This document shows positions 32,561 through 43,625 of a stretch of DNA of 64,000 bases, piece after piece. Every line of letters starts with the position of its first letter. The first letter of the stretch is position 1. Made by a program: the position numbers and the translations under genes. The stretch is from Dentipellis sp. KUC8613 (Eukaryota; Basidiomycota; Agaricomycetes; Russulales; Hericiaceae). The notes beneath the pieces are model-generated. The model had not been told where the DNA came from. It did no database searches and saw nothing but the letters and a program-made list of their open reading frames with translations. Location of the stretch: positions 2,595,929 to 2,659,928 of the forward strand of contig NSJX01000001.1 in assembly GCA_002286715.1 (NCBI GenBank), given 5' to 3'.

Positions 32561-33759
32561 TCACAGCACGACACGAAATGCGCTCAGCACGCGGCGGTCT
32601 TCTGCGGACAGAGGCGCGTAAGGACCTGTGGCATTCGGCGACCCCGGTTGTGGGGGGTGGCCTGGATGCTGTTGTGAGCGCGGGGTGAGATCGTTGCGCA
32701 TGGGCACCACGGTCGAAAGCCGTGGCAAAGCCGCCGCTCGTGTCTGGTACATTGGGCCGTCCGTGGGTGATGGGAGAGTATAGTGCCCACCAGCCAAGGC
32801 TTGTGAGGACGACGATGAGGACGAGGGAGTCCGTGACGGCATGGCCGGCCGCAGCGAGGGACTGTACTCGCTGTGGTCGTCGTCGGGGTCACATGGAAAG
32901 GGATCGATCCTCTTGTACCCGCCCTTGTTCGAAACGAATACGCCATCTGGGACAGGGAGATTGCGGAGGTAATCATAGTTATCGATGACAGGCAGGCGGG
33001 TGTAGTCGTTTCCCTACCCAGGCGGCGCGCACGCGCGTGAACGAACGCACAAAACAAGGTGGATGCGTCCTTACCGAGAAATAGGCGACGATGTGCCATT
33101 TGCGCGGCGTGTGTTGGCCAGGAAGGTACACCTGTGTCGAGTAAGTCTGCTTGGTGAGCCCATCCGGTTTCGATGGTCGATCTTGGCGCCGGCTCGCCAG
33201 GGGAGGGACGGACAGCGGGTCCAAGGCGCGACGGGCGCTATGCGCATGACAAGACTCGTCAGATGCACCCGCAAAATCATCCGGAGGGCTGCCTACCGTC
33301 GCGCCGCCTTCAAGTCCCGCTCCTCCTGAGTGGTCTCTATTTTCTCCTCGTAGAAGAGATAGTCGCCCCGCATCCGGCTTTGGGACCTGTGGGGGCGGGG
33401 GAGATTAATTAACACGTCATGTACCTGTCCGGTAAGCTATGAGCAGAACGCCTACCATCGTCGTCCATCGGTCCATCTCTCGAGCCCGCCTTTGAACTCA
33501 GCCTCTTCCCACACAAAGACGTTTCCGGATGTGACGTGGTCTCTTTCATTAGCGGAGAGCCGCCGTGTGATAAGAGGCAGAATATTGAGGCGGACGGCCT
33601 CGAGAACGATGTGGGCGTCCCTTGCGTCCCGGATGTCTGCAGCGTCACCGGTGAGGAACATAAAGGGCGAAAATTGTCCGACGGCAACATACGGAGCGCC
33701 GGGTGCGTCGTGGGACCTGCGTGGAGGGGCATGCGAGAGCCAGAAGACACTTGGGACAT
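32561..33759 (-). CDS. WOPR-domain transcription factor (Gti1/Pac2 family)
   Basis: Model (minus): exons 33693-33759, 33456-33636, 33297-33386, 33075-33237 and 32561-33013, 317 residues, all GT-AG and in phase. The first intron (56 bp) is essential: it joins MSQVSSGSRMPLHAGPTTHP to the WOPR start (HIRDARDAHIVLEAVRLNIL). Both halves of the bipartite WOPR fold are present: residues about 23-110 with SGNVFVWEE, ERWTDGRRW and SQSRMRGDYLFYEEK, and residues about 138-190 with LTKQTYSTQVYLP, RKWHIVAYFS and LPVPDGVF. The C-terminus is Ser/Pro-rich and ends APLSAEDRRVLSAFRVVL. Family members (Wor1, Ryp1, Gti1, Pac2) bind DNA and act as switches for morphology or development in the nucleus. A TATA box lies at 33818-33824. 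An upstream in-frame start at 33832 exists but lies at or above the TATA box, so 33759 is preferred. Confidence 0.93.
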
Positions 33760-33817
33760 GGCCGGGGCAATAGAAGAGGGGAGAGTCGCAAACGCCTCGA
33801 AAAATGATAGGTGGGGC

Positions 33818-33824
33818 TTTTATA
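33818..33824 (-). promoter_or_regulatory. TATA box of the WOPR gene
   Basis: TATAAAA on the minus strand, about 60 bases upstream of the chosen ATG at 33759. It helps reject the longer open frame starting at 33832. Confidence 0.65.
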
Positions 33825-36718
33825 CTATCCACAGAGAACCAGAAGTTCGAAAGGTTCTACAGATGCTACCGGAAAGGGAAACCAACGGAGAACCGAGAAG
33901 TCCACGGCGTAAATTTAGAGGTCTCGATACCATTCAGTCTTTAGGCACGGACTGTTTGGCCGGTGGTCTGGATAATACACTTACCTATCTAGGAGCATCA
34001 TAGGAGCCTCTTCTCCATCGGAGATGAAGATTCTGTATTCACTCTACGGCCCGAAGAAGTTCTCTGAGCCGTTGGCCAGACGGTTCAAGAACAGCGACGA
34101 ATGGCCAGGGCCAAGCTGGCGGATGCGTGAAAGGGAACCATAGCACCTAAATTTTCACCACATCAGTGTCACAATGAAATCCTGGAAAGAACCAGAATGC
34201 GTGTCGTCAGCCTCTCGCGCGATACGTTCATCTGCAGTGCGTCTGGGCTGCGATCGCATCTCATACCACTTGTGGATCCTGGAATCCGATCAGTCAGTCT
34301 CATGATGTTCGCGCACTAGTGCGTAAGGGCTGTGTGAAAGTGACCTACATGGATACATACGAGGGATCAGGATTTCCATGTGCACGCGCCATGGCCCCGA
34401 AGATACTGGGGTGCCCACACAAGGCCAAACGCCGTTGTCATACGCCGTGAAACGTGTGTCGTGCTGGTGTGACATCCTCGCCAGGGGGAGAAAACCTCCA
34501 GTTCAGGTTCAATGTCTCGTAGAGCGGAGATTTCGCTCGAAAGCTTGCTTCTAGAATGCCTTCGACTAATTGTGCCTTATGTAAGACGCCCCTTGCAATT
34601 CAGTAGGGAAAGGTGCCATATCGACGTTAGCAATGAGCGCGCGCACACAGGATAAGAAGCAATGAGACGTGGCGTATTCCGTTAGCCTTTCATCACATGG
34701 AAGGTGAAACGGATAGCCCTCAAATGTCGTGTCTGAAGTGATATGCCTCATCACGGAGACAAAAACTAGCGCGAGGAACGCAGTTCAACAAGCTTGATTG
34801 TTGGCAGGCATGGCTAGAACAGCGAAGGTATGCTATCTGCCCCTTCCTTCTATAATTAGGAAACCTTGTTTCCTCAAGTCGTATTCTGCGGCTTCGAGCA
34901 GATCCGCTTGTATAGAGAAATCCTGGGCCTAGTCAACCAAAGCGGAAACATCTGCCATCGATCATGCAGGCACCGGAAACGTCGGCGGGAGGCGACGGGT
35001 GGAAACAAGGACAGTTTCTTCTCATGAACGGACGCACTGCAAGGATTACCGTAAGGCACTCAATCAGCTTGCCAGCGCAGCGTCGTCATAGAGGAACGGA
35101 TTTTCTCACAAGAGACATAAAGAGGCTTCGCCGCGGAGAACACCACACTAGTCCGGGGAAGCCGATAACGCTACACAGCTCGTCCGGCGGAATCCATTTA
35201 GGTAATCGAAGCACCCGACTTTGCTGCAAACGCCGTCCACACGAAGCATAACGCGCAGACTGGCGCTGAGAGGAGACAGCAATTGACCAGAATGAGATGA
35301 AATGAACGAGATTACGAGAGGCGATGTGGGCGAGGCCGCCTTCCTTGTGTCATTAACCATGCGAGACATGTCGTTGAAGCCCTAACAGAAGGATCGAGGA
35401 TCCGGCTCTGAGAAAGAAATGCCAGAACGCGGAAACGGGGGTTTGTCGATGCGGCTAATGCCTTCACAAGGCAAAGATGGCTGCGCCGGACCTGTAAATG
35501 GTATGTGAATTGACTCGGCAGAAATCTGGAACAGTTGGCTGCCTACCAATTGCATGCATCGTGTGCGTTATGTTTGGTTATCGGTGCTGCCGTATCACGT
35601 AGATCCACAGTCATACGTTACTTGTCACGTACAACAGAGCCGTTCAACAGCCTCGTTAACTTCCGAGAGGTCGACGGCGTTGCTTCTGCCCATTGTAGAA
35701 CTGAATGTGTGGGAAAGTCGGAAATTGCCTACCAGGCTTCTATATTTCGGGAAAATGCGTGAGGTGGGCAGATCCTGCGGAACAACGAGCAACTCTACAG
35801 CCATGAGCGACGCACCAAACGTTGCCACCTTGCACAATGACTAAGGACCTGACCACGCAGTATCTCAAACGTGAACGTGGTTAATGTTATACGCCAATAG
35901 TGATGTGTATACAAAAATACTCAGCGCGAGGTTAAGTGTGGCTCCACCCCATTTTCAAACGGGTGAACTCAGCTTCGGCAACGCTGCCCCCGGCAAGTCC
36001 GGCAGGCCAAGAGAACTCTCACCTGAAGCCACTCAGGTCTAAAAAAGCTTGCATTGCAGCCTGATTCGTAACACAATCTAAGAAAAGGGCTGGCCACCAA
36101 GCCCGAGATAGTGCATGAATGTGACGAGATATCGGAGGCGGCTATCGCCCAATCTGTTCCAAGGACCAAAGAGCGGATTATTACATCCAATAAAGGACAT
36201 TTACTCACTTCAGCAAAAGCAGGGGATGTTCAATTGCCGGAGAACCCAATAGGACATTCTTGGGTGATAGGCTATCGCCTATTACCCCCTTAGTATTGGC
36301 CGGCCTTTCAATACGAGGAAGATCAACGGACATTCGGATCGTCCATTGAGTGAGAAAAGCTTGTAAAGAATGGGATCTAGGAACGGGATGCGCATGCTAA
36401 GGAGGGTCACAAGTTCGAGTAGTAATTGATGATTCGACTACAAGCCCTTGTTTGGTCTTGTATGGCAACGGCTTTGTGGCGTTTTGGTTTCCAAGTCAGA
36501 AACTGAACCAAATCGATTGTGTTGGGAGCCCGGCTATACCATCCTAGCTTGTAACGACTACTCTTATAGCCCGAATAGTACAATATCCGGTCAGTACAAA
36601 TGTCCTTGTATCTTTATCCACTAACGTCCTCAGGTCCATGAACTAATCTGACGTATATCTCCTCTAATTCATCCGACCGACCTCTTCCGATGTTCCAACG
36701 CGACAGCATACCCCGGCG
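33825..36718. other. 2.9 kb gene-poor stretch
   Basis: Only short frames on both strands without motifs or exon continuity. It holds the promoters of the divergent WOPR gene (minus) and ankyrin-MYND gene (plus). Confidence 0.5.
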
Positions 36719-38211
36719 ATGGCTGCACAAAATAATGCCGACGGAGGTTTGACTGTGACACCTCGGATGCGTGAGTTATATGAAACCCCGGGCTTTCTCG
36801 CGACGACAAAGGGAGGGCAGGAATTGCGCGACCTCTATCAACTAAGTTTGTAAACTTCCTTTGCGTCCGATCTGTCACAGAATTTTTGACAGAAGTTCCC
36901 CTAGATTCCAACAAATTTAATGCCTCAAGGCTCAGCAGCTTTGGACTGGCTTGCTATGTCGGTCAACTCGACGAAGTTGGTCGTGTACGCACGTTCATTC
37001 TCTCTCTGCTGGCCACATTTTCATAACCCAACATCATTAGATGATCGTCACCGGCCAAGCTCCCCCATTAAATGGCACAGAAACACCATATCGGTTTAGT
37101 TATGCTACGATCTTAGTTGCCGGCAGCCAGCGCATCGTGTACACGCCTCCTGGCTCAGGTAAATTTGCAGAGACGCTCAACCTCCTCTTATCGAGGGGTT
37201 GTCCTCCTGACGTCCCCGATATCTGTCTGTACACGGCACTTCACCACGCGACCATGAACCACAACAGTCGCCCCGAGCTGGCACGCATCCTTCTGGAACG
37301 CGGCAGCAACGTAAACCATCTCAACAAATACGGCTCGTCTGCGATCTCGGCCGCTCTGCTGTCTGGTCATGTCGGCGCGGTCAACATTCTGATGGAGTTT
37401 GGCGCGAGCCTGGACATCGCCGACGCGGACGGCTTCGTGCCCGGGAACTCGTTCGTCAACTATGGCCCGCAGGTGACCGCCGCCGTCACGAAGTGGCTTC
37501 GCAAGCGCTCGGGCGAGCAAGCGCCGCTCGACGAGAAGAAATGCGACTTCTGCGGGAAGAAGGATGACGGGAACCAGCTCAAGCTGAAAGCCTGTTCTGC
37601 CTGCCGCTCTGCGCGCTATTGCTCAGCTGCTTGTCAACGTAAGCAGATAGCCGTCGTAACGCTGCCTATCACTTGTGGAAAACCCTATTCCTGATGGATG
37701 ACACGCTTCTTCTGCGCCGATAGGGAGCCACTGGAAGACGCATAAGAAAACGTGCAAGGCGTTCATGCCCTCTAACACCGTGACGCTCAAACCATCGTAC
37801 GACGACCTGGGAGGACCTGTGACGCCAATTGCCGACTTCAGGCGCAGAGCGCTCGGACTCCCGACAGGTGCGACGCCGGCGCACCACATGCGCAGCGCAC
37901 ACCAGCCCTCCGCGTTCCCAAAGAGTGTTATCGTCAAAATCCAGGTGCCGTACGTCGGCGACATGTCGCCCGAAGACCAGGTGCGCTTCGCGTCGTACGC
38001 CTCGCAAAGCCCGATGCTCGTGTACACCAAGAAGCGGGACTTCGTGTGCCAGATCAAGCGCCCGGATGACCCTGCCGCGTACGATCGCGTTGCGCAGATC
38101 ATACGGGAGAAGGGCGTGGGCGCGGCAAAAGGGTACTTCGCTGCTGAGCTGAAGAGTGCAGATGAATTGGTCGTGAAGGTGGGAGAAGTGCTTGCCGAGC
38201 AGCCCTTCTGA
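36719..38211 (+). CDS. Ankyrin-repeat and MYND zinc-finger protein
   Basis: Model: exons 36719-36845, 36881-36984, 37041-37638 and 37724-38211, 438 residues. Residues about 100-230 hold ankyrin-type repeats (DICLYTALHHATMNHNSRPE, GSNVNHLNKYGSSAISAAL, VNILMEFGASLDIADADG). Residues about 244-288 form a MYND finger: CDFCGKK, CSACRSARYCSAACQRSHW, HKKTC, with the last part supplied across the third intron. The C-terminal 150 residues are conserved-looking but without a known fold (VRFASYASQSPMLVYTKKRD). Both named domains mediate protein-protein contacts, so a scaffold or regulatory role is likely. The first intron is only 35 bp, unusually short, but it is needed to join QELRDLYQL to FLTEVPLDSNKFNASRL in phase. 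Similar ankyrin-MYND proteins are numerous in mushrooms. Confidence 0.88.
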
Positions 38212-38826
38212 AACAACCTGTGCTCCTGCTCTATCTCAGCAACTCGTGCCGGGTCTTTGTTCCCTTTCGAGTATCATGATTGCATGCTCGTGGCCTGCTG
38301 GACTACATTATGCTCTTCATTTATGGCTTCATATCAGATGTACTCTGCACGTGAAAGAAGCTTCAACCAGCCGAAGTCGATATGAAACATATCACAGATG
38401 TCAAGCTAGTAGGATTTTGCCATGCGTCAATCGCGTGATGAGGGACATCCCGCGCTCATTTACAGTACGCCACTAATCGCTTCAACTGGTACACTTATCG
38501 TCTACTTTCAATCATAAGCATCAGCTATCGATAAATGTCACAAGAAGCTTCAGTCCATCTATATCGTCCGCGGTACCTATAACTTAAATGTAGTCCGTCA
38601 TACAAGAATCCAATCGGTCGCGAGACCAGTTTGAAGTACATCTACAAGACATAAGTTACGTGACAATGTGCATGTGTATGTACATCTTTGGTATTTGATT
38701 TCGGGGTGAATATACAGAAACGTGCAGGGTTCTGGAGGTTGGAAGTTGGTATGCAGGGAATTGGAGTACTGTAAGCTACAGGGTTCGCGAACGGGCACGC
38801 GTCAAGAAGCACGAGCGAGCGTCCGT

Positions 38827-38845
38827 GGGGGGGGGGGGGGGGGGG
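38827..38845. repeat. Run of 19 G
   Basis: Homopolymer G tract between the convergent ankyrin-MYND and 4HB-kinase genes, followed by TATATTTTGG. The exact length is uncertain in any sequencing technology. Confidence 0.9.
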
Positions 38846-39000
38846 TATATTTTGGCAAAGAAGGCTATGATATCATGTCGGGACTTGTGAAGGTGAGGTG
38901 CGGGAAGAATGGGGGTGGTGCCGGGCCGATCAGGTGAACAAGAAGCAAAATGCGGGATGCAGGGTGTATCTACAGCAAGGCAAGAGAGGTCCGAACGCTC

Positions 39001-42000
39001 CTACAGCGAAGTTGGCTCTGCGACGTCCGGCTTGAAGCGCAGGCGCGCGAGGAGGACCGAGTCCCACGAGGCCCCGGACGGCTTGGTCTTCGATACCTTA
39101 TTCGCCGAAAGGCTAGAGCCGACGATCTCCTCATGATACTGAGGTCCGCCCGTCATCGACGACGACAGGTCACCGGTCGTCGTGGAGAAGGCGCCCCAAG
39201 GCGCCCCCGGTCTGCCGGCGGTAAAGATGTTAAAGTTCACCTAAAGGAGATGAATCGGATAATGAGACACGTGTTCGGACGCTGGGCTGCCGGAGAAGGT
39301 TAAGCTCACCTGTCCGTCTGGATGACTGTGACTGACGAAGAGTGCGTAGTCCTGCGCGTCTAGGGTGCCTATGACTGCGGATGCAACGATGTCAGACAAG
39401 GCCATATTGCTCGAGGGCACTGCTTACCAAGGAAGATGTCCTCCTTTGTCACCTGGTGTTTCTGGCCGTACATCTTCACGATGTTATCGATGTTGTTCTG
39501 GAACCACTTCTTCGGGATAGACAGGTCGACCATGAAACGGTACAGCGTAGTCTCTGCGTACAGGTATGCTACTTTGTGTCCCGCTCTGAGCTGGAACGAT
39601 TGCGTGCGGCTCACAGTTTGCCTATCTCGCCACGGATCATTAGTACCTGATAGCTTGTACGACATAGATAAGCAAGCGACGTACGACGCAGGACCCTCGC
39701 CCTTGTTCTTGTACAAGAAGCTTTGAATGAGGTCGAGACCACGCAGCGCGGCGTTGCGCTTGTCCTGTCGCTGGCTGTCGTGCGACACCTTGCCGTAGCC
39801 TGACAGACTTGGTAAATTGCCTGCCATCCCGTCCCCCGTCTTGGTGGGGTCGAAACAGTTGAACAGGGTTGTGAAGCTGCCGCCGGGCTTGGATAGGTAG
39901 CCCACTGCGCCGAGGGCGACCGGGCTCGGCGACCATAGCGGAAGCGTCACTGCGGGATGCGTCAGTCACTGTCCCGTCTCGCACACGAGGCAAAAGCGGA
40001 GCTACTCACGGGAAGTGTGGAACTCGTGCTGCAGAAGCATCCTGTAACGGCGCTCGTTCCAGACGTTTGCTGTTTCCTCGTTGAACTCAAGAGGCGGCGG
40101 AGATGCATGTCGAGGCGAGCTTAGTATCTCGCTCCCCGAAAGGCTGTCGTCGGGCGCGAGCGTGTCCACCGACGATGTGTCTGATCCTGGGTAGAACAGC
40201 CCTGGCCTGATTGTGTCAAGGTCATCTCTTGCTCGCTGCGCCGACTTGGGCATCGGTTCTGCAAGTCCGGGAGGTGCCGACGTCGTGCCTGCATGCCCCC
40301 GCGAAAGAGGTAATGTCTCCTGCTCAAGGACGTCCGTACCCACCTCGATATCGTCCTTAGCTATACCCATTGGTCAGCGATACTGCAGTGGGTCAGGACC
40401 CTAAAGCTAAAGCGACGTACTGGGAACCTCTGGAAGGCCGATTGGATGCATATCCGGGGATGGCCGCGAATGTGTATTTTCTTGTGCCCTCCATTGCTCA
40501 AGCAGGCCTTGCGGGCGGGGCGACTCGAGCCCAGTTGAGCCTTCGAGTTCCACTCTGAGCCTCTTCACCCTCTTCGCGATTTCGGCGAATGACGGGCGGT
40601 TCGCCGCAGTGCGTACCCAACATGCCTGAACGATGTCCGTCAGACCACTGTTTGTCAGATGCGTGAGAGGCAGCGACGGGCGCATATTTTCGACTGCGGG
40701 ACGCAATTAGCTGTATGAAGTGACGCGGTGGAGACGAAGCGGGTCGAAGCATACCTAAGACCAGATGTCGCACGGCATCGTCGTCCATGAGCGGCCATGG
40801 CAGGGTGCCCTTCGTGAGAATCTCGCAACAGCAAATGGCAAACGCGTAGATGTCGATCTCCTGCGTGAGCGCGTCCGAGACTCCCAGCATCAGCTCCGGA
40901 GCCTGCCATCGGAGAGTCCCATCTGCACAGAGCAAGCGACAGTCAGCGTATGTCAGGCATGGAAGACGAAGAACGCGGCGCAAATATAGATGAGTGGAAC
41001 GCACGGGGAAGCGGAGTCCGACTAATGCGGTACACCTCGGACTTCATCTCGCTCTGTCCAAAGTCGGATATCACACAGTGAAGGTGGTCGTCCACGAGCA
41101 CGTTCGCCGCCTACAGTTGGACGGCATGACTCAGTACTATACGCGGCTTCGGCAATTGCCGGACTGAAGACATACCTTGAGGTCACCATGCAGCACACCT
41201 TGCTCGTGGAGGTAAGCCATGCCCTTCGCGATCTCATGGATCATCTTGAGCAAGTCGACATGGATCATGCTCTCGAGACCCTTGAGGTAGCTGACGAGGC
41301 TCCCATTGCTGTAGTACGGGCTCACGAAGAACCACGGCGGATCGCCGGACGCAGACGATGCTCCGAGGAGCTCGAGCACATTTGGGTGCGACAGGGTCTT
41401 CCAGATGCTGATCTCGTGCACGAAAAGCTTCCGTGGCGTCGTCTCCGCCAGTACCTTGATTGCGACGGTATGCTCGCGCCAGACGCCCTTGTACACGTCG
41501 CTGAAGAACCCAATCCCAATCTTCTCCTCAAGGTCGACCTCGTACCGCGTGATAGTCCAACTCGGGAGCGGGACCAGTTCCGTCCCTTGGCTGAGCCGCC
41601 GCAGCGCGTCGATTCCGCCCTCCATGAACTCCCGGTCGAGCGTATCGCCGGCCCGCCGCTTCCCGTCGCTGCTGCCGCTGTCCGTGCTCTGGGACGTGGT
41701 ACCACTGTACGTCGTGGCACGTACATCGTTGATCGAGCTTACGGTTGCTCCGCGCGGGCGGAACACGGAGGAGGCGCGACTCCGAGTCGTGTTGGACCGC
41801 TCGAGGATAGGTGAACCCTCCCCTTCACTGCTTCTACTCGACCTATCCCCTCCCGACCACGAGCGCTCGACCTCACGCTCGAGCGCACGCTGCAGCGTCT
41901 TGATTGCCTCAGGCATCTCATCCCTCCCGACCTGCAGTACCTCAATCATCGCAACGTCATTGTTCGTCTCGAGCGCGGTGCGCATGAGCTGGCGCAGGTC

Positions 42001-43566
42001 CATCATATCGCGCGTGCGGTCCTCCTCGTTCTGCCGGGCGCGCAGGTTCTGCAGCAGCGTGCGGATCTCCGCGGGGCCCAGGGAGCTCGGGGACGCGGGG
42101 CGCTCGATGTGCGCGGCGGCCGGCCCCGGCAGCTGGAGCGACGGGTCGCCTGGGACATCGTGCAGCCCGAGAGAGTTGAGGAGCGCGGTGGCCTCGGCTT
42201 GGCGGCGGGCTTCGTTGACCTGGATCAATTTCAAAGTGCGGATTTGGATTGAGAGCTGCAGGGCGCGCGGACGTGAGTGGCCTATAGACTCCGAACGAAA
42301 GGCCCGGGAACGTACGCCAAACATTCCCAGCGCGTCGCTGAGCCCTGCGTCACAGACGGCTATGCTCCGCAAGATCTCGTCGCGCTTGAGGTAGCGCTTC
42401 AAGAATGGCCGGTGCGCCTGCTTCTTGAGGAAGTAGTTCACCTCCATGAACGCTCTGCGCGAGGCGGGATGGGGTGGTGAGTGAATTTTTGTAGAAGCGG
42501 TGGCTACCTAATTACGCGATGACTTACTCATTTAGTTTAGCGATAGGTGCTTTCAATTCGTCCAGCACCGCGCCGCCCGCGTCAAGGATCTCGTCGCGTA
42601 CGGAAATAAGGGCATCTGCGCAGCGCTCCGTGAGACGTAGACAGGCGAGACGGTTCATCTGCCAAACGGAGAGTGAGATATACATAGACGACGAAAGACA
42701 CCGAAGGTACCAAGGAGCTGCTCACCTCGACCATTTCCAATGCATCCCATATGTTCAGCAGCGTACGGCCGGCCGTCTCGAGCCCGACGACGGGAGCAAA
42801 CTGCAGGAGATCGACACCGACGAAGAGCGCTTCGTGTGCGACGCGCGCGGCCGTGCCAAGGACGGAGGCCGCAGCTTCCACGACGCGCTATGAAATTCGA
42901 ATACGGAGATGAGCAAGGGCTGCATGCGCAGATGGGTGAGAAACGGACCTCGCGGGTGTGGAGATACCCCTCTGTTTGTGCGGCCGGGATGGTCTTCTTG
43001 CGCTTGGGAGCCTCGGACCACGGCCGCGGCGGGTGCACTTTCCTGTTCCACCACGTCGACGCGGGCGACAGGCCCTCCTCTTCCACGACGTTCACCTGCA
43101 GGGTCACACGATTGGGCGACACCTCACGGGAGCGCGACTGTGACGCCGAGCGGGAGCGGGAGCGGAAAGTGCTCCCGGCCCCGGGTCGGTGGAACGAGAT
43201 CGTGGAGAGCGACGAGGAGGACGAGGCAGTCGGCAATGGGTTGGACATCACGCGTGAGATGTGCTCCGCGTGGTGCGGATGGGTATTCGGGTCTCTAGCA
43301 GGAGAGGTCTCGCGGTGCGCGGGTGTGGAGTGTGACTGGCCCCGGAGGGTCAAAGTCGGGTTCGTGGATGGTAGAGGCGTGGTTTTCATCGTGGGCGTTG
43401 TCGCAGGCGACTGCGAGTGTGGACGCCCGGGGTTCAAAGGGGAGGAAACTTTCACCATTGATGACGAGTCCGATGAGGACGAATGCGTTGTCGATGGTGG
43501 AGAAGGCATGGCTTTCCCGGCGGGTGAGCCGGGTGCAGAGCTGTTTGGTGATTGCTTGGGAGGCAT
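39001..43566 (-). CDS. 4-helix-bundle (MLKL-NTD-like) / TKL-type protein kinase / conserved C-terminal module
   Basis: Model (minus), 13 exons: 42949-43566, 42726-42887, 42528-42658, 42316-42454, 41176-42255, 41005-41110, 40755-40922, 40421-40693, 40010-40360, 39685-39949, 39428-39621, 39310-39374 and 39001-39240; 1263 residues with every phase consistent. Residues 1-206 are Ser/Pro-rich. Residues 207-360 form a helical bundle (VGLETAGRTLLNIWDALEMV, LTERCADALISVRDEIL, RPFLKRYLKRDEILRSIA), the pattern of MLKL-type N-terminal domains. The kinase spans about 588-850: Gly loop GIGFFSDVYKG, Lys 617 in VAIK, Glu 631, catalytic HGDLKAAN, DFG at 726 and APE near 754, so it is probably active. Residues 1010-1263 form a conserved module (LWSPSPVALGAVGYL, RAGHKVAYLYAETTLYRF, ALFVSHSHPDGQ, GAPWGAFSTTTGD). 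The kinase-less paralogue is at 51328-53483. A TATA box is at 43618-43625. The donor of the first intron (GTCCGT) is the weakest splice call. Confidence 0.87.
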
Positions 43567-43617
43567 CTTAGGAAACTTATGGCGATTGTTAGAGGACACA
43601 CAACAAAGAATGAGGGG

Positions 43618-43625
43618 TATATATA
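43618..43625 (-). promoter_or_regulatory. TATA box of the 4HB-kinase gene
   Basis: TATATATA 52 bases upstream of the ATG at 43566. It supports that start over the GTG-started extension. Confidence 0.6.

Noticed and set aside
33760..33832. Extended WOPR start at 33832
   Set aside because: It would begin at or above the TATA box and needs a non-family N-terminus. The 56 bp intron model from ATG 33759 gives a family-like N-terminus.
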